From NCBI RefSeq assembly GCF_900110025.1, contig NZ_FOCE01000005.1, forward strand, positions 62,001 through 126,000: a stretch of DNA of 64,000 bases, given 5' to 3'. The notes beneath the pieces are model-generated. The model was not told the DNA's origin and searched no databases. It was given only the letters and a program-made list of their open reading frames with translations. Shown one piece after another: positions 1-9,728 of the stretch. The translations under genes were made by a program, and so were the position numbers. The DNA comes from Gemmobacter aquatilis (lineage in GTDB: Bacteria > Pseudomonadota > Alphaproteobacteria > Rhodobacterales > Rhodobacteraceae). The first letter of the stretch is position 1, and each line of letters starts with the position of its first letter.

Positions 1-2
1 TT

Positions 3-48
3 TGTCCAAATACCCGCGACGGGGTCTGGGGGCAGGTCGCCCCCAGCC
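3..48. repeat. Intergenic repeat copy A with GGGGG hairpin, downstream of glgC
   Basis: The block reads CCAAATACC, then a G-rich segment, then a hairpin with arms CTGGGGGC (26-33) and GCCCCCAG (39-46). The same architecture (AAATAC, short spacer, GGGGG/CCCCC hairpin) recurs near 43861 and 50511. It lies just past the glgC stop codon and may end glg transcription, although no clean U-tract follows on the minus strand. The family role is unknown; the recurrence is seen directly. Confidence 0.6.
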
Positions 49-56
49 AATCCGCC

Positions 57-1328
57 TCAGCCCAGCGCGCGCGCGCGCGCATCCAGCATATCCTGCGTGA
101 TCAACACGATGCCGCCTTCGCTGCAGCGGAACCACTTGGCATCTTCCACCGGATCCTGACCCACCACCAGCTTTTCCGGGATCCGCACGCCACGGTCAAT
201 CACGCAGCGGCTCAGGTCCGCATAGCGCCCGACATCGACGTAAGGCAGCGCCACCACATGATCCAGCGCCGCATAACTGTGCGTCCGCCCGCCGGTGAAC
301 AGCAGCGAATTGCGCACCTCGGAGCCGGATACGATGCAATCGCCCGAAATCAGCGACGAGATCGCCGAGCCGCGTCGCCCGTCCTCGTCATGGATGAATT
401 TCGCAGGCGGCACCAGTTCGGCATAGGTCCAGATCGGCCAGCTGTTGTCGTAAAGATCCAGCTTCGGTACGAATTCCGTCAGGTCGATATTGGCCTGCCA
501 GAAGGCATCGATCGTGCCCACGTCGCGCCAATAGGGTTCGTCCTCCAGACCGCTTGTCACGCAGCTTTCGGCGAAGCGATGCGCCATCGCCTTGCCGTGT
601 TTCACGATCTGCGGGATGATGTCATTGCCGAAATCATGGCTGGAATTGGGGTCTTCGGCATCGCGGATCAGCAGATCGCGCAGGAAGGCCCAGTCGAAGA
701 CATAGATCCCCATCGAGGCCAGCGAATTGGCCGGATCGCCCGGAATGGTCGGCGGAACGGCGGGTTTTTCCAGAAAATCGGTGATGCGCCCAGTGGAATC
801 CACATGCATCACGCCAAAGGCCGAGGCTTCTTCCTTCGGCACGGTCAGACAGCCGATGGTCACATCGGCGCCGGTGGCAGCGTGCTGCATCAGCATGATC
901 TCGTAATCCATCTTGTAGATGTGATCACCGGCCAGGATGATGATGTATTTCACCCCGTAGCTGTCCACGATGTCGATGTTCTGCGTCACCGCATCGGCGG
1001 TGCCCAGATACCATTTCGTCTCGTCCACCCGCTGCGAGGCGGGCAGGATGTCGAGATATTCGTTGCGTTCCGCCCGGAAGAAGTTCCAGCCGCGCTGCAT
1101 GTGGCGGATCAGGCTGTGCGCCTTGTACTGCGTGGCGATCGCCATCTTGCGGATGCCCGAATTCACCGCATTGGACAGCGCGAAGTCGATGATCCGCGTC
1201 TTGCCGCCGAAATAGACGGCGGGTTTGGCGCGGCGGTCGGTCAACTCCTTGAGGCGCGAGCCGCGCCCCCCGGCCAGCACGAAGGCCATGGCCTGCGACG
1301 AGAGCCTCTGGTTCGGTCTTGCTTTCAT
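57..1328 (-). CDS. glgC: Glucose-1-phosphate adenylyltransferase
   Basis: Makes ADP-glucose from glucose-1-phosphate and ATP, the committed step of bacterial glycogen synthesis. The 423-aa length is normal for GlgC. The N-terminal nucleotidyltransferase fingerprint [13 protein letters not shown] is at residues 18-30, followed by [11 protein letters not shown], the usual allosteric and substrate-contact segment. A C-terminal left-handed beta-helix region is expected for the family. It is the last gene of the glgP-glgB-glgC run seen here and starts 43 bp after the glgB stop. glgA and glgX often follow in relatives and would lie off the left edge. Assignment is secure from motifs and neighbours. 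Confidence 0.96.
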   Translation of the reverse strand: MKARPNQRLSSQAMAFVLAGGRGSRLKELTDRRAKPAVYFGGKTRIIDFALSNAVNSGIRKMAIATQYKAHSLIRHMQRGWNFFRAERNEYLDILPASQRVDETKWYLGTADAVTQNIDIVDSYGVKYIIILAGDHIYKMDYEIMLMQHAATGADVTIGCLTVPKEEASAFGVMHVDSTGRITDFLEKPAVPPTIPGDPANSLASMGIYVFDWAFLRDLLIRDAEDPNSSHDFGNDIIPQIVKHGKAMAHRFAESCVTSGLEDEPYWRDVGTIDAFWQANIDLTEFVPKLDLYDNSWPIWTYAELVPPAKFIHDEDGRRGSAISSLISGDCIVSGSEVRNSLLFTGGRTHSYAALDHVVALPYVDVGRYADLSRCVIDRGVRIPEKLVVGQDPVEDAKWFRCSEGGIVLITQDMLDARARALG

Positions 1329-1371
1329 GTTCTCCTCCCTCCGGACGGCTGCGCCGCCTCAAACCTTTACG

Positions 1372-3558
1372 TCAAATCTTTGCTTGCCGCAGGAACACCG
1401 CCGCCAGTGGTGGCAGGGTGATCATGGCCGAATGGGTCTGGCCGTGCCACGGCGTCGGTTCGGCTGTCACGCCGCCCATGTTGCCGCGATTGCCGCCGCC
1501 ATAGAGCGCGGCATCGGTATTCATCACCTCGTCCCATTGCCCCGCCACCGGCAGGCCGATGCGCAGCCGCCGTTCGACCGGGGTCATGTTCACCGCCACC
1601 GCCACCATGGCATCGCCTGAGCCCCCCTTGCGCAGCCAGGCATAGGTGGAGCCTTCGGCATCATTCGCCTCCAGCCATTCGAACCCTTCGGGGCGGCTGT
1701 CGTTCACATGCAGCGCGGGCGTGGCACGGTAGAGCGTGTTCAGATCGCGGATCAGCCGCTGCATCCCGGCATGTTGCGGCAGGTCCAGCAGGTGCCAGTC
1801 GAGGCTTTGCTGGTAGTTCCACTCGTGCCCCTGCGCAAATTCGCAGCCCATGAACAGCAGCTTCTTGCCCGGATGCCCCCACATGAAACCGTAATAGGCG
1901 CGCAGATTGGCGAATTTCTGATCGCCATCACCCGGCATCTTGGCCAGCATCGAACCCTTGCCATGCACCACCTCGTCATGGCTGATCGGCAGCAGGTAGT
2001 TTTCTGACCAGGCATAATGCAGGCCGAAGGTCATCTGGTGGTGATGATAGCGGCGGAACAGCGGGTCGCGCTGCATGTAGGACAGGGTGTCATTCATCCA
2101 GCCCATGTTCCACTTGAAGCCGAAGCCCAGCCCCCCCCAGCTCACCGGGCGCGACACGCCGGGGAAGGCGGTGCTTTCCTCGGCAATCGTCATCACGCCG
2201 GGGCATTCGCCGTAAGCGATGACATTGGTGCGTTGCAACACGGCAATCGCCTCGTAATTCTCGCGCCCGCCATCCTTGTTGGGGATCCATTCGCCCGCGC
2301 TGCGCGAATAGTCGCGATAGAGCATCGAGGCCACGGCATCGACGCGCAGCCCGTCCACATGGTATTCTTCCAGCCAATACAGGGCGTTGGAGACGAGGTA
2401 ATTCTGCACCTCGGTCCGGCCGTAATTGTAGATCAGGGTGTTCCAGTCCTGATGGAAGCCTTCGCGCGGGTCGGCGTGTTCATACAGCGCCGTGCCATCG
2501 AACTGGCCCAGCCCATGCGGATCGGTGGGGAAATGCCCCGGCACCCAGTCGAGGATCACGCCCAGCCCCTTGCGATGCGCCGCGTCCACCATGGCGCGAA
2601 ACTCGGGCGGGGTGCCGTGGCGGATCGTGGGGGCGAACAGGCCCACCGGCTGATAGCCCCAACTGCCGTCAAACGGATATTCCGACACCGGCAGCAGCTC
2701 GATATGGGTAAAGCCCATGTCGGCGGCGTAATCGACCAGTTGGTCCGCCAGTTCCAGATAGCTGAGCATCCGGTCGCCCGGCGCGCGGCGCCACGAGCCC
2801 AGATGCACCTCGTAAACCGAGATCGGCGCATCGACGGTATGGCGCCCGGCACGGTCAGCCATCCAGCCGTCATCCTGCCACACCGCCCCGTCGATCCGCC
2901 GCACCACCGAGGCGTTTTTCGGGGCGTGTTCCGACCCGAAGCCCACCGGATCGGCCTTCAACGGCAGAAGCACACCACCCGGCCCGCGGATTTCGTATTT
3001 GTAGACGCAGCCTTCGCCCTGACCGGGGATGAAGGTTTCCCAGACGCCGGTCGGGCCACGCTTGCGCATCGGGTGGCGGCGCCCGTCCCACATGTTGAAA
3101 TCGCCCACCACCGAAACCCGTTCGGCATTGGGCGCCCAGACGGCGAAATGTGTGCCCGCCACACCCTCATGGGTGATCACATGCGCGCCCAACACCTGCC
3201 ACAGCCGTTTATGCGTGCCCTCGCCCAGCAGGTATTCGTCCATCTCGCCCAGAACGGGGCCAAAGCGGAACGGGTCATCCCAATCCCACGCAGCCCCGCT
3301 GCCTTCGGCACGCAGACGGTAAGCGATGCGGCCCGGCAAGGCGCCAGCGAACAGGCCATCGCCCAGCGGCTCCAGCGGCACGGGGTCAGGCGTCAGCGCC
3401 CAGACCCGGTCCGCCCCCGGCTGGAAGACGCGCAGCACGAAACGCCCCGCCTGTTCATGCAGCCCCAGCACCGCGAACGGATCGCCATGAGAGCCGGACA
3501 CGATTGCGCGCGCCGCCCCCCCGTCGATCCAGACGCCCCCTCCCCGAGCATCGGACAT
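1372..3558 (-). CDS. glgB: 1,4-alpha-glucan branching enzyme
   Basis: Introduces alpha-1,6 branches into glycogen. The 728-aa protein has an N-terminal CBM48-type region ([18 protein letters not shown]) and a GH13 barrel. Catalytic residues are visible: nucleophile Asp in GLRVDAV (about residue 404), acid/base Glu in TIAEES (about 459) and the stabilising Asp in SHDEVVHG (about 526). The C-terminal all-beta domain follows. It sits 23 bp after the glgP stop and 43 bp before glgC, so one transcript is likely. Nothing is odd about length or motifs. Confidence 0.97.
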   Translation of the reverse strand: MSDARGGGVWIDGGAARAIVSGSHGDPFAVLGLHEQAGRFVLRVFQPGADRVWALTPDPVPLEPLGDGLFAGALPGRIAYRLRAEGSGAAWDWDDPFRFGPVLGEMDEYLLGEGTHKRLWQVLGAHVITHEGVAGTHFAVWAPNAERVSVVGDFNMWDGRRHPMRKRGPTGVWETFIPGQGEGCVYKYEIRGPGGVLLPLKADPVGFGSEHAPKNASVVRRIDGAVWQDDGWMADRAGRHTVDAPISVYEVHLGSWRRAPGDRMLSYLELADQLVDYAADMGFTHIELLPVSEYPFDGSWGYQPVGLFAPTIRHGTPPEFRAMVDAAHRKGLGVILDWVPGHFPTDPHGLGQFDGTALYEHADPREGFHQDWNTLIYNYGRTEVQNYLVSNALYWLEEYHVDGLRVDAVASMLYRDYSRSAGEWIPNKDGGRENYEAIAVLQRTNVIAYGECPGVMTIAEESTAFPGVSRPVSWGGLGFGFKWNMGWMNDTLSYMQRDPLFRRYHHHQMTFGLHYAWSENYLLPISHDEVVHGKGSMLAKMPGDGDQKFANLRAYYGFMWGHPGKKLLFMGCEFAQGHEWNYQQSLDWHLLDLPQHAGMQRLIRDLNTLYRATPALHVNDSRPEGFEWLEANDAEGSTYAWLRKGGSGDAMVAVAVNMTPVERRLRIGLPVAGQWDEVMNTDAALYGGGNRGNMGGVTAEPTPWHGQTHSAMITLPPLAAVFLRQAKI

Positions 3559-3581
3559 GTCTTCCTCCTGCCTGCGCCCGA

Positions 3582-5969
3582 TCAGAGCGCGGATTGCACG
3601 GACCAGATATCGGCCATGTAGCTTCGGATCGTGCGGTCCGAAGAAAAGAAGCCCGAGCGTGCGGTGTTCATCGCCGCCATGGCCAGCCAGCGGTTGCGGT
3701 CGGCATAGGCGCGGTCGACCTCGGCCTGTGCCGTAAGGTAGGATGCAAAATCCGACGCGACGAGGAAATAGTCATGGTGCCAGACACGGTGCACCAGCGC
3801 GTGATAGCGGCCCGGATCCTCGGGCGAGAACAGGCCCTCGGCGATCATCTGCAGCACGTCCTGCAACTCCTGACTGGCCTCGATGGCATGGCGGGAATGT
3901 TCGGGGTCTTCGCGGCGCTTGACCACCTGTTCCGCCGTCAGCCCGAACAGGAAGAAATTCTCGGCCCCGACCTCTTGCAGGATTTCCACATTCGCCCCGT
4001 CCAGCGTGCCGATGGTGGGCGCGCCGTTGATCATGAACTTCATGTTGCCGGTGCCGGACGCTTCTTTCCCGGCGGTGGAGATCTGTTCCGACAGATCGGC
4101 GGCAGGCACCAGATGTTCGGCCATCGAGACGTTGTAATTGGCCGGATAGACCACTTTCAGCCGGTCGCCCACCACGGGATCATGGTTCGCCACCTTGGCC
4201 ACATCGTTGATCAGGTGGATGATCTCTTTCGCCACGAAATAGCCCGGCGCCGATTTGCCGCCGAAGATCTTGACGCGGGGCACCCAGTCGGCATCGGGAT
4301 TCTGGCGGATCGCGTGCCAGCGCGCGATGGTTTCAAGGATGTTCAGCAGCTGGCGCTTGTATTCGTGGATGCGCTTGATCTGCACATCGAACAGCGCATC
4401 GGGCGAGACGGTGACGCCGCAATGTTCCGCGATCCATGCCGCCGTCGCCACCTTGTTTTCGCGCTTGGCGGCGCCAAAGGCCTTGAGGAAGGTCTTCTTC
4501 TTGATATGCGGCTCCAGCTCGCGCAGGCGGTCCAGGTCGGCCTCCCAGCCTTCGCCGATGGTCTTGGTGATCAGCGCCGACAGCGGGCGGTTGCTCATCT
4601 TCAGCCAGCGGCGCGGGGTCACGCCATTGGTCTGGTTCACGATCCGGTCGGGATGCAGGGCGTTGAGTTCGGGGAACAGGTTCTTCTTCACCAGTTCGGA
4701 GTGTAGCGCCGAAACACCGTTCACCTTGTGTGCCATGATGAAGGCCAACTCGCCCATCCGCACTTCCTGATGCTTCACGATGCCCACATAATGCGGGCGC
4801 GTCGGGTATTTCGCCTTGTGCCAGGCGTCGATGCGTTCGACGATCTGCATGTGGCGCGGCAGCACATTGCCGAAGGTGAAGGTGGCCCAACGTTCCAGCG
4901 CCTCGGGCAGCAGGGTGTGGTTGGTATAGCCCAGACAGGCGCGCGCGGTATCCAGCGCGGTTTCGAAATCCAGCCCGTGATCATCGACCAGCAGGCGGAT
5001 CAGCTCCGGCCCGGCAATCGCGGGATGGGTGTCGTTCATCTGGATGGCGACGTGCTTGGGCAGATCGGTGATCGCATGGCCACCGGTGGTGAAGCGGCGC
5101 AGGATGTCTTGCAGCGCGGCGGAGGTCAGGAAATATTCCTGTTTCAGCCGCAACTCCTTGCCCTGATAGGTCGTGTCATCGGGATACAGCACCCGGCTCA
5201 GCGTGCGGGCCAGCGCCTCGGGTTCAGCGGCGGCGGCATAGTCACCCCGGTTGAACCGTTCCAGATCGAACATGGTGGTGGGACGGGCGGCCCAGAGCCG
5301 CAGCGTGTTGCCCCAGCGCCCCTGCCAGCCGATCACCGGGGTGTCATGCGCCTCGGCCAGCACGGTTTCGCCCGGCACCCAGATATCGCGCCCGAAGCGG
5401 TGTTCGACATGGCCCTTGAAGGCCACGGTATAGCTGGCCTCCGGTCGGTCAAACTCCCACGGGTTGCGCTCTTTCAGCCAGTCTTCCGGGGTTTCGACCT
5501 GCCGCCCATCCTCGAACCGCTGGCGGAACAGGCCGTGTTCATAGCGGATGCCATAGCCATAGGCCGGGCAGCCCAGCGTCGCCATGCTTTCCATGAAACA
5601 GGCGGCCAGCCGGCCCAGCCCGCCATTGCCCAATGCCGCATCAGGTTCGTCTTCCACGATCTCGCGGAAGTCCTGCCCCAGTTGCGCCATGGCCTTTTCG
5701 GCGATGTCGCGCAGGCCGAGGTTGATCGTGGCATCTTCCAGCAGGCGCCCGATCAGAAATTCCATCGACAGATAGTAAACCCGCTTGTGCCCGGTATCCC
5801 AGGTCTTGCGGGTGGAGGCGAACCACGGCCCCATGATCTGATCGCGGATCGCGTAGCTCAGCGCCATGCGCCAGTCATAGATGCTGGCATGGGCCGCATC
5901 CTTGCCCAGCGTGTAGGTGAGGTGGCGCAGGATTTCGGCCTTGAGCTTGGGTGCGGTCAGGTCTGTCAC
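3582..5969 (-). CDS. glgP: Glycogen/starch/alpha-glucan phosphorylase
   Basis: Releases glucose-1-phosphate from glycogen ends by phosphorolysis; a GT35 enzyme using pyridoxal phosphate. The 795-aa length matches bacterial GlgP. Family motifs include the NGGLGRLA segment near the N-terminal third and [10 protein letters not shown] near residue 643, whose Lys binds PLP. It is the first gene of the glg run, so synthesis and breakdown enzymes are co-transcribed, as is common in proteobacteria. The upstream 370 bp shared with the nsrR-like gene must hold its promoter. Confidence 0.97.
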   Translation of the reverse strand: MTDLTAPKLKAEILRHLTYTLGKDAAHASIYDWRMALSYAIRDQIMGPWFASTRKTWDTGHKRVYYLSMEFLIGRLLEDATINLGLRDIAEKAMAQLGQDFREIVEDEPDAALGNGGLGRLAACFMESMATLGCPAYGYGIRYEHGLFRQRFEDGRQVETPEDWLKERNPWEFDRPEASYTVAFKGHVEHRFGRDIWVPGETVLAEAHDTPVIGWQGRWGNTLRLWAARPTTMFDLERFNRGDYAAAAEPEALARTLSRVLYPDDTTYQGKELRLKQEYFLTSAALQDILRRFTTGGHAITDLPKHVAIQMNDTHPAIAGPELIRLLVDDHGLDFETALDTARACLGYTNHTLLPEALERWATFTFGNVLPRHMQIVERIDAWHKAKYPTRPHYVGIVKHQEVRMGELAFIMAHKVNGVSALHSELVKKNLFPELNALHPDRIVNQTNGVTPRRWLKMSNRPLSALITKTIGEGWEADLDRLRELEPHIKKKTFLKAFGAAKRENKVATAAWIAEHCGVTVSPDALFDVQIKRIHEYKRQLLNILETIARWHAIRQNPDADWVPRVKIFGGKSAPGYFVAKEIIHLINDVAKVANHDPVVGDRLKVVYPANYNVSMAEHLVPAADLSEQISTAGKEASGTGNMKFMINGAPTIGTLDGANVEILQEVGAENFFLFGLTAEQVVKRREDPEHSRHAIEASQELQDVLQMIAEGLFSPEDPGRYHALVHRVWHHDYFLVASDFASYLTAQAEVDRAYADRNRWLAMAAMNTARSGFFSSDRTIRSYMADIWSVQSAL

Positions 5970-6120
5970 GTCGGGATCCTATCTCTCAACAACCGGCACT
6001 GATCCGGCCCTCGTGGCAAGTAAGCGGTGGCGCGCAGCGATGGGCAAGGCAACCGGGGCGGGTGCATCCCCACAGACAATCACATGCTGCTTTTTCAGGC
6101 AGCACATACACCTTCCCGTC

Positions 6121-6136
6121 ATGTTAGCGCAATCAT
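6121..6136. promoter_or_regulatory. Possible LacI-family operator upstream of glgP
   Basis: The segment ATGTTAGCGCAATCAT is an imperfect dyad centred on GCGC. LacI-family sugar regulators in alphaproteobacteria commonly bind dyads with a central CG of the form TTAGCGCTAA. It is 150 bp upstream of the glgP start, which is rather far. Weak call by eye only. Confidence 0.25.
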
Positions 6137-6264
6137 TTTGTCGGGCAACCCGGTTTTTCTTTGTTTTTCCGGTGTTTCGCGGCGGCGCCCGCCAAACCCG
6201 CAGATGGATCGATTCGAAGCAGAGGCCAAGGGCCGGGCGGCAGGCAAAAAGGCCGAGTCCCAAA

Positions 6265-6284
6265 GACATGATCTGGATCATGTC
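6265..6284. promoter_or_regulatory. 9-bp inverted repeat upstream of the nsrR-like gene
   Basis: Arms GACATGATC and GATCATGTC are perfect reverse complements separated by TG. The inner part ATGATctggATCAT differs from the FNR consensus TTGAT-N4-ATCAA only at the outermost bases. It lies 55 bp before the regulator start codon, a normal operator distance. It could be an autoregulatory site of the Rrf2 protein or a site for a Crp/Fnr-family protein. Confidence 0.6.
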
Positions 6285-6339
6285 GTCAGGGCAGCGCCGC
6301 CGCTAGGGTGCAAGACGTGAGGGACAGAGGAGCCTGGGG

Positions 6340-6774
6340 ATGCGCCTGACGACACGCACAAATCTTGCCATGCGGACCTTGATGTTCTGTGCAGTGAACC
6401 CTGGGCGCGTCGTGCGCAAGCAAGAGGTGGCGCTGGCCTGCAATGCCTCGGAAAACCATCTGGCGCAGGTGATCCATCTGCTGGCGCAGAAAGGGTTTCT
6501 GCATACGGTGCGCGGGCGTGCGGGCGGACTGATGCTGGGGCGGGCGCCCGAAAACATCGGTGTCGGCGATGTGTTCCGCACCTTTGAAAGCGGATTGCCC
6601 TTTACCGAATGTTTCGCGGGCGGAGAAAACTCTTGCCCGCTGGTCGGCTGCTGCCGCCTGAAATGCGCGTTGGCTGAGGCGGTGGAGGCGTTCTATGCCA
6701 CGCTCGACAAGCTGTCGCTGGTGGACATGGTGCAGGGTAATTGCGAGTTGGAAGGCCTGCTGAAGGTCGCCTGA
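6340..6774 (+). CDS. nsrR: Rrf2-family transcriptional regulator, NsrR-like
   Basis: A 144-aa winged-helix Rrf2 protein, probably a [Fe-S] nitric-oxide sensor that represses NO-detoxification genes. The N-terminal MRLTTRTNLAMRTLMF and the helix SENHLAQVIHLLAQKGFL match NsrR proteins. The cluster-ligand region has Cys91, Cys99, Cys104/105 and Cys109, followed by CRLK and later LSLVDMV, which resembles E. coli NsrR. Spacing of the first two cysteines is longer than in E. coli. It ends 16 bp before the convergent kinase gene. NsrR is preferred over IscR because of the CRLK and LDKLSLVDM context. Confidence 0.85.
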   Translation: MRLTTRTNLAMRTLMFCAVNPGRVVRKQEVALACNASENHLAQVIHLLAQKGFLHTVRGRAGGLMLGRAPENIGVGDVFRTFESGLPFTECFAGGENSCPLVGCCRLKCALAEAVEAFYATLDKLSLVDMVQGNCELEGLLKVA

Positions 6775-6790
6775 CGTGGAGGGCGGCCCG

Positions 6791-8206
6791 TCAGGCCGCC
6801 GCGCTGTCCTCGGTTTCGCGCAGGCGGATCACCGTCACGCTGCAATGCGATTCCGCCACCACCTGACTGGACACCGACCCCAGATAGCGCCGTGTCGTCG
6901 AATGGCCGCGCGCGCCCATCAGGATGTGGTCCACATGGTTGTGGCGCGCATAGTCGATGATCGCCGCCGCCGGATCGGTATTTTCCAATACCGTATAGGT
7001 CAGCCGGTCCTCGCCCAGATCAATCCCCTCGGCCCAGTGTTTCAGCCCGACAAGGCGCGAGACATGCATGTGGTTGCCCTCGTCATCCAAAACGTTGTCG
7101 ATCGCCATGCGGTGGGTCTTGATGACATTGACGCAGGCCACGCGCATATCCGGTTCGGTCACCAGCATCCGCTGCACGTTCAGGCGCAACTGGTCGGCAA
7201 GGCGCTCCATCTCGTGTGACAGATCGACGGCGACCAGCATGATCGGCGCCCGGCTGATCTGCGATTGCACCGAAGCAGGCGCGGCAAAGCCCTTGACGCG
7301 CCGCATCTTGCGCCAGCGGCGGAACACGGTGCCGAAACCGTCTTGTTGCAGCTTTGCGGCGCGGTCGGTCAGCTTGACCTGCGTCGGATGCGTCAGATCG
7401 AACATCATCTGCGCGGCAGTTTGATAGCGGCGGGCAGGATCGACCTCCAGCGCGCGCAGGATGATTTCCTGCAGCCACTCCGGCAAGTCCGGCACCAGCG
7501 CGCGCGGCGGCACCGGATCGCGCCACAGCCGCTTTTTCACACCGCGCAGCTTTTCGGGCTTGCCAAACGGGTATTTGCCGGTCGCCAACTGATACAGCAT
7601 CGCCCCCAGCGCAAAGATGTCGCTGCGCGGATCAATGCGCGAGCGCAGATACTGTTCCGGCGCGATATAGGGAAAGGTGCCCATCGGAATGGTGAATTCT
7701 TCCGCCAGCAGATCGGGGATCTGGTCATGGCGCGACAGGCCGTAATCGACCAGCACCATCTCGCCCGTCGGGCGTTGCAGGAAGTTCTCGGGCTTCAGAT
7801 CCAGATGGATCACATGCTGGCGATGCAGGTCATGCACAGCGGCGGCCATGCGGGCGCCCAGTTCGATCACCTCTGACAACGGGCTTGGCGCGTCAAGAAA
7901 CAGCTTCAGCATCGAGTCGCCGGGGATGCGTTCGGTCACGATATAGGGCATGGCGGTGAAATCGCCGACGCCAACCACGCGCGGCACATGCACGCCGGTC
8001 AGGCGCGGCAGGATCATCTGTTCGACCTCGAACCCGACAATGGTCGGCCCATCGTCACCATCCATGATTTTCGGCACCTTCATCACCAGCGGCGTGCGAT
8101 ACAGCGCGTGGGTCACGTCCCAGATGGTGGCAAAGCCGCCCTCGTGCAGCTTTTCGCCCAGCGTGAAGCCGTCAATTTCCATCCCGGTCTGCGGTCTGGT
8201 TCTCAT
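6791..8206 (-). CDS. Serine/threonine protein kinase fused to a universal stress protein domain
   Basis: This 471-aa protein joins a Hanks-type kinase (about residues 12-290) to a UspA domain (about 318-460). Kinase motifs: a Gly-rich loop LHEGGFATIW (20-29), VMK Lys43, HLDLKPEN (134-141; HLD instead of HRD), DYG (154-156; instead of DFG) and the activation segment GTFPYIAPE (176-184). The Usp half ends with the ATP-binding pattern GARGHSTTRRYLGSVS (431-446). No membrane helix is visible, so it is likely cytoplasmic. It begins 2 bp after the phosphoesterase stop, so the two form an operon. A stress- or nucleotide-sensing kinase is inferred; the substrate is unknown. Confidence 0.88.
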   Translation of the reverse strand: MRTRPQTGMEIDGFTLGEKLHEGGFATIWDVTHALYRTPLVMKVPKIMDGDDGPTIVGFEVEQMILPRLTGVHVPRVVGVGDFTAMPYIVTERIPGDSMLKLFLDAPSPLSEVIELGARMAAAVHDLHRQHVIHLDLKPENFLQRPTGEMVLVDYGLSRHDQIPDLLAEEFTIPMGTFPYIAPEQYLRSRIDPRSDIFALGAMLYQLATGKYPFGKPEKLRGVKKRLWRDPVPPRALVPDLPEWLQEIILRALEVDPARRYQTAAQMMFDLTHPTQVKLTDRAAKLQQDGFGTVFRRWRKMRRVKGFAAPASVQSQISRAPIMLVAVDLSHEMERLADQLRLNVQRMLVTEPDMRVACVNVIKTHRMAIDNVLDDEGNHMHVSRLVGLKHWAEGIDLGEDRLTYTVLENTDPAAAIIDYARHNHVDHILMGARGHSTTRRYLGSVSSQVVAESHCSVTVIRLRETEDSAAA

Positions 8207-8208
8207 GG

Positions 8209-8949
8209 TCAGGCTCCGGATTGCAGGCGCATGGCAAGGCTTTCGGGCAGCCCCGCCGCGCGCAGTTTCGCCACGGTGGTGGCAGTGTCATAAGGCACGC
8301 GCATGAAGCTCAGCTCGTTGCGCACGGTATCCATCACGGCATAGCCCGCCTGCGGCCGCCCGTCGCGCGGCTGCCCCACCGCCCCCACCACCGCCAGCCA
8401 GCGGCGCGACCGGATCAGCGGCACAGGGTTGCCCATCGGGATCGGCTGTTCCGCCACGCGGTTGTTGATGTCGCAACTGATGAGACGGGGCACATGCACA
8501 TGGCCGCAAAAGATCACCCGATCCTGACAGACCCGGAACGAAGGCATGGCCCGCTGCGCCGAGGTGACATAGATCCAGTCCTGCGGATCATTGGCGCTGG
8601 CATGGACGAACAGGAGGTCGCCGATGCGGTGGGTCATTGGCAGGCCAGACAGGAAGGCCACCTGCCCCGGCGACAGGCGCGGGCGCGTCCAGTCCATCGC
8701 GCGCCGGGCGGTGATGTTCATCGAGGTGTCGGGCTTTGCGACCGCCGCATCGTGGTTGCCCTGCACCACCAGCGCCCCGGCCCCGGCAAGCTGCATGGCG
8801 CGGGCGCAGCACCATTCCGGGTCCGGCCCATAGCCCACGATATCGCCCAACAGCACAATCTGTTGCACCTTGCGCTGGTCTACATCTGCCAGAACGGCGG
8901 CAAATGCCTCTCGGTTCGCGTGAATATCTGTCAGAATCGCAATTCGCAT
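8209..8949 (-). CDS. Metallophosphoesterase, calcineurin-like (YfcE/ApaH-type)
   Basis: A 246-aa dinuclear metal phosphoesterase. Motifs in order: DIHAN (residues 8-12), GDIVGYGPD, GNHD, and GHVHVP, the standard metal-binding signature. The start was moved to the ATG at 8949 because the protein then begins MRIAILTDIHAN, as family members do; an upstream in-frame ATG adds 19 residues with no family match. It is transcribed immediately ahead of the kinase-Usp gene (2-bp gap). Substrate could be a phosphoprotein, a dinucleotide such as Ap4A, or a cyclic nucleotide; the sequence does not decide. Pairing with a kinase suggests an opposing activity. Confidence 0.87.
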   Translation of the reverse strand: MRIAILTDIHANREAFAAVLADVDQRKVQQIVLLGDIVGYGPDPEWCCARAMQLAGAGALVVQGNHDAAVAKPDTSMNITARRAMDWTRPRLSPGQVAFLSGLPMTHRIGDLLFVHASANDPQDWIYVTSAQRAMPSFRVCQDRVIFCGHVHVPRLISCDINNRVAEQPIPMGNPVPLIRSRRWLAVVGAVGQPRDGRPQAGYAVMDTVRNELSFMRVPYDTATTVAKLRAAGLPESLAMRLQSGA

Positions 8950-9038
8950 CCTGCCGCTCCCCCCGATTGGCTTGCGCAGCCTAGGGGGTTGCATCCCCTG
9001 CGACAATCACGCGCAGCTGCGACGCATCGTCCCGCCCC

Positions 9039-9662
9039 TCAGGCCAGCGAGGTGACCCAGAGGATGGTGGCGTCATCCTCGCTCAGGCTGATCACGTTAT
9101 GGCCCATCGAGGCATCGTAATAGGCGCTGTCGCCGCGGCGCAGATCGACTGGCGCATAGAACTCGGTATACAGCCGGATGACGCCGGTCAGCACATAGAG
9201 AAATTCTTCGCCATCATGGCGCACCCAGCCGTCGAATTCGGCAATGTCATGGGCGCGGATCGTGGCGCGGTAGGGAAGCATCTGCTTGCCGCGCAGGCTG
9301 CCCGCCAGCAACTCGTGCTCATAGGTCGCGGTGGCATGGGCCTGCCCCTGCCCCGATTGCGTGACCGCAAGCCGCCCGTTCACCTGCGCCTTTGATGGCG
9401 GGGTGAAAAGCTGCGGCACCGAAATCGCCAGCCCTTCGGCCAGTTTCTTCAGCGCCTCGTAGGTGGGCGACATCTGGCCGTTCTCGATTTTCGACAGGGT
9501 GGAGCGGGCCAGCCCCGCCTGTGTGGCCGCCTGTTCCAGCGTCCAGCCCTTGGCCTTGCGCAATTCGCGCACGCGTGAGCCAAGGTTCAGCGGCTCGACC
9601 GCCGTCTCGATGCCCGCTTCGCGGGCGATACGCAGGATGGAGGGCTGTTCCGGTGTGCTCAT
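9039..9662 (-). CDS. XRE-family regulator with C-terminal cupin domain
   Basis: A 207-aa regulator with an N-terminal HTH (LGSRVRELRKAKGWTLEQ, then ARSTLSKIENGQMSPTYE) and a C-terminal cupin (HDGEEFLYVLTG). Such proteins, for example PuuR-like regulators, sense small ligands through the cupin and repress nearby catabolic or transport genes. Two in-frame ATGs are possible, 9662 (MSTPEQ) and 9674 (MHRGMSTP); GGGG just before the first is a weak ribosome site. It is divergent from the adenylate-forming ligase at 9729 and may control it. The much longer open frame extending to 10565 is antisense to that ligase and not credible. Confidence 0.87.
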   Translation of the reverse strand: MSTPEQPSILRIAREAGIETAVEPLNLGSRVRELRKAKGWTLEQAATQAGLARSTLSKIENGQMSPTYEALKKLAEGLAISVPQLFTPPSKAQVNGRLAVTQSGQGQAHATATYEHELLAGSLRGKQMLPYRATIRAHDIAEFDGWVRHDGEEFLYVLTGVIRLYTEFYAPVDLRRGDSAYYDASMGHNVISLSEDDATILWVTSLA

Positions 9663-9728
9663 ACCCCTGTGCATTACGGCAGGGCCGCGCGCCTTGCAAC
9701 GTCTGCGCCGCAGGTCTAGCAAGACGAA

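Larger units (their letters stand above)
5970..6339. other. Divergent intergenic region, glgP / nsrR-like gene
   Basis: This 370-bp gap is the longest in the window. It holds the promoters of the glg operon (leftward) and of the Rrf2 regulator (rightward). Two dyads can be seen: a weak LacI-type candidate near 6121 and a strong palindrome at 6265-6284. Open frames of about 100 codons cross it on both strands, but they lack family resemblance and I do not accept them as genes. A T-rich stretch lies near 6154-6168. Confidence 0.7.

Noticed and set aside
5979-6281. 100-aa open frame on the minus strand in the glgP/nsrR gap, and two on the plus strand
   Set aside because: No family resemblance, atypical composition, and they cross a promoter region with an operator.
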